Positions 5,767 through 6,695 of a stretch of DNA of 6,695 nucleotides are shown piece after piece. Both the position numbers and the translations under genes were made by a program. Source of the DNA: Calditrichota bacterium (GTDB taxonomy: Bacteria; Zhuqueibacterota; Zhuqueibacteria; Oleimicrobiales; Geothermoviventaceae). Every line of letters starts with the position of its first letter. Positions within the stretch are counted from its first letter, which is position 1. Location: contig JAADFT010000109.1 of NCBI GenBank assembly GCA_013152765.1, forward strand, positions 1 to 6,695, in the 5' to 3' direction. The notes under the pieces were generated by a model. It was not told the origin of the DNA. It searched no databases and was given only the letters and a program-made list of their open reading frames with translations.

Positions 5767-6695
5767 TCAGTCCACTTTCGTCGGCTGGACCGTCGCTTGC
5801 TCGTCCAGCAGGGCCCGTACTTCCTCGAGTCGAGGGATCCCGATTCGGCCGCCAATCTTGCGGCACTTCAGGGCAGCGGCTGCAGCCGAGAAACGTACGA
5901 CCTCGGCAAGAGGCCACCCCTGCGTCAAGCCGTACACAAATGCGCCGTGGAACACGTCGCCGGCGCCCGTGGTGTCCACGGCCTTCACGGAAAATGCCGG
6001 CTGTTTCCAGACCTGGCCATTTTCGCCAAAAAACGCTCCCTCCGGACCACATGTCACGACGGCGGCTTTGGCTCCCCAATCCAGGAGCTTTCGCACACCG
6101 GCAGCGGGATCTGTTCCCGGCCAAAAAGCGTCAACGAAGGTCTGGGAAACGACCGGGAAATCCGCCAGTTCCAGAAAGGCTTCAGTGCGCTTGCGTGTGT
6201 TACCCAGATCGAGCACAATCTTCGAGCCAGCGCGCTTTGCCGCCCGGACCACCTCCAGAGCCACGTCCGTTTCGCGGGCGTCCGTCAGCAGGTAAGTGCC
6301 CTCCGTGATCAAATCCCGTCTCACTTCCTGGGGACGCAAGTTCGCCGTGTTTGTCCGGTCCAGCGCCACAGTTCGCTTGGCAGTCGAACGGTCAATCCAG
6401 ATGTAAGCACGGGCCGTGCGCGAGTGTGGGTCGATCACCGCACCGGAAACGTCCACACCGAAGCTCTCCAGCTCCCCAAGAACGGTCCGACCGCACTCAT
6501 CCGAGCCAACCTTGCCCACAAACGTCACTCGCGAGCCAAGTCGGGCCATGGTCGCCAGAGCAGTGGGCACCGGCCCGCCACCCTGAACCGAGAACTCCAG
6601 CAAATCCAGCTTCTCGTCCGGCCTGGGAAAGTGCGGAAGAAGCGCCAGATGATCCAGAGCGCAAATGCCCACGCCAACACAGTCGAAGTATTTAC
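5767..6695 (-). CDS. PfkB/ribokinase-family sugar kinase (5' end outside the window)
   Basis: Open from the right edge to TGA at 5769-5767, with 309 residues visible. GTG 6672 is an in-frame candidate start, but the seven codons before it read KYFDCVG, and together with VGICALDHLA they form the conserved first beta-strand of PfkB kinases. The true start therefore lies just beyond the window, probably by only a few codons. In visible numbering the substrate-side motif GGGPVPTALATMARLG is at 38-53 and the C-terminal signature DTTGAGDVFHGAF at 240-252, with the GAGD anion hole and catalytic Asp intact. These kinases transfer phosphate from ATP to a sugar or nucleoside hydroxyl in the cytoplasm. 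From memory, GGGPxxTA, PAFxVxxVDTTGAGDVFHGA and ALKCxxxGGRxGIP resemble the YihV (sulfofructose kinase) branch more than ribokinase or 1-phosphofructokinase. No sulfoglycolysis gene is nearby, so the substrate is left open. Confidence 0.93.
   Translation of the reverse strand, partial: KYFDCVGVGICALDHLALLPHFPRPDEKLDLLEFSVQGGGPVPTALATMARLGSRVTFVGKVGSDECGRTVLGELESFGVDVSGAVIDPHSRTARAYIWIDRSTAKRTVALDRTNTANLRPQEVRRDLITEGTYLLTDARETDVALEVVRAAKRAGSKIVLDLGNTRKRTEAFLELADFPVVSQTFVDAFWPGTDPAAGVRKLLDWGAKAAVVTCGPEGAFFGENGQVWKQPAFSVKAVDTTGAGDVFHGAFVYGLTQGWPLAEVVRFSAAAAALKCRKIGGRIGIPRLEEVRALLDEQATVQPTKVD

Noticed and set aside
5761..5770. 10-bp palindrome CTGACGTCAG at the kinase stop codon
   Set aside because: A single 10-bp palindrome is expected several times by chance in a window this long, and it overlaps the stop codon with no U-tract, so it has no terminator or operator support.
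5070..6308. 412-codon plus-strand open frame spanning the isomerase gene, the spacer and the kinase gene
   Set aside because: The product is Arg/Pro/Ser-rich and low in organisation. It crosses two clearly identified minus-strand genes and has no recognisable domain.

Overview
The window comes from a diderm (Gram-negative-type) bacterium of moderately high GC content. The evidence is a secreted protein with an outer-membrane beta-barrel and a periplasmic coiled-coil/TPR tail, a lipoprotein with a classical lipobox, and good Shine-Dalgarno sequences before several genes. The assortment (TPR-barrel protein, small SH3-parvulin, YifB/ComM, PfkB kinase) would suit an uncultured FCB-like lineage such as KSB1 or Calditrichota. 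That placement is a guess from gene style; no marker gene is present to test it.

Layout. A minus-strand gene enters at the left edge, and only its first 45 codons (a secretion-signal-like N-terminus) are visible. A divergent intergenic region (138-572) follows, holding two perfect 12-bp palindromes and a weak promoter candidate. The plus-strand gene at 573-2267 encodes a barrel protein fused to a coiled coil and CpoB/YbgF-like TPRs. It converges on a minus-strand block read right to left: a PfkB-family sugar kinase (5' end just outside the window), a structured 172-bp spacer, an N-terminally anchored SH3 + parvulin peptidyl-prolyl isomerase, a 149-bp spacer with a terminator-like hairpin, the YifB/ComM AAA+ ATPase, and an unrecognised lipoprotein whose GTG start overlaps the yifB stop (GTGA).

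How they may work together. Three products act in the envelope: the barrel-TPR protein, the lipoprotein and the isomerase, which may help fold secreted proteins. YifB/ComM is a cytoplasmic DNA helicase relative linked to integrating transformed DNA, and its overlap with the lipoprotein gene implies shared transcription. The PfkB kinase appears metabolically separate. I see no mobile element, CRISPR array, tRNA or rRNA. The most unusual items are the barrel/CpoB fusion, the yifB-lipoprotein coupling, and the palindrome pair and RNA-leader candidates. None of these is proven to be a new system.
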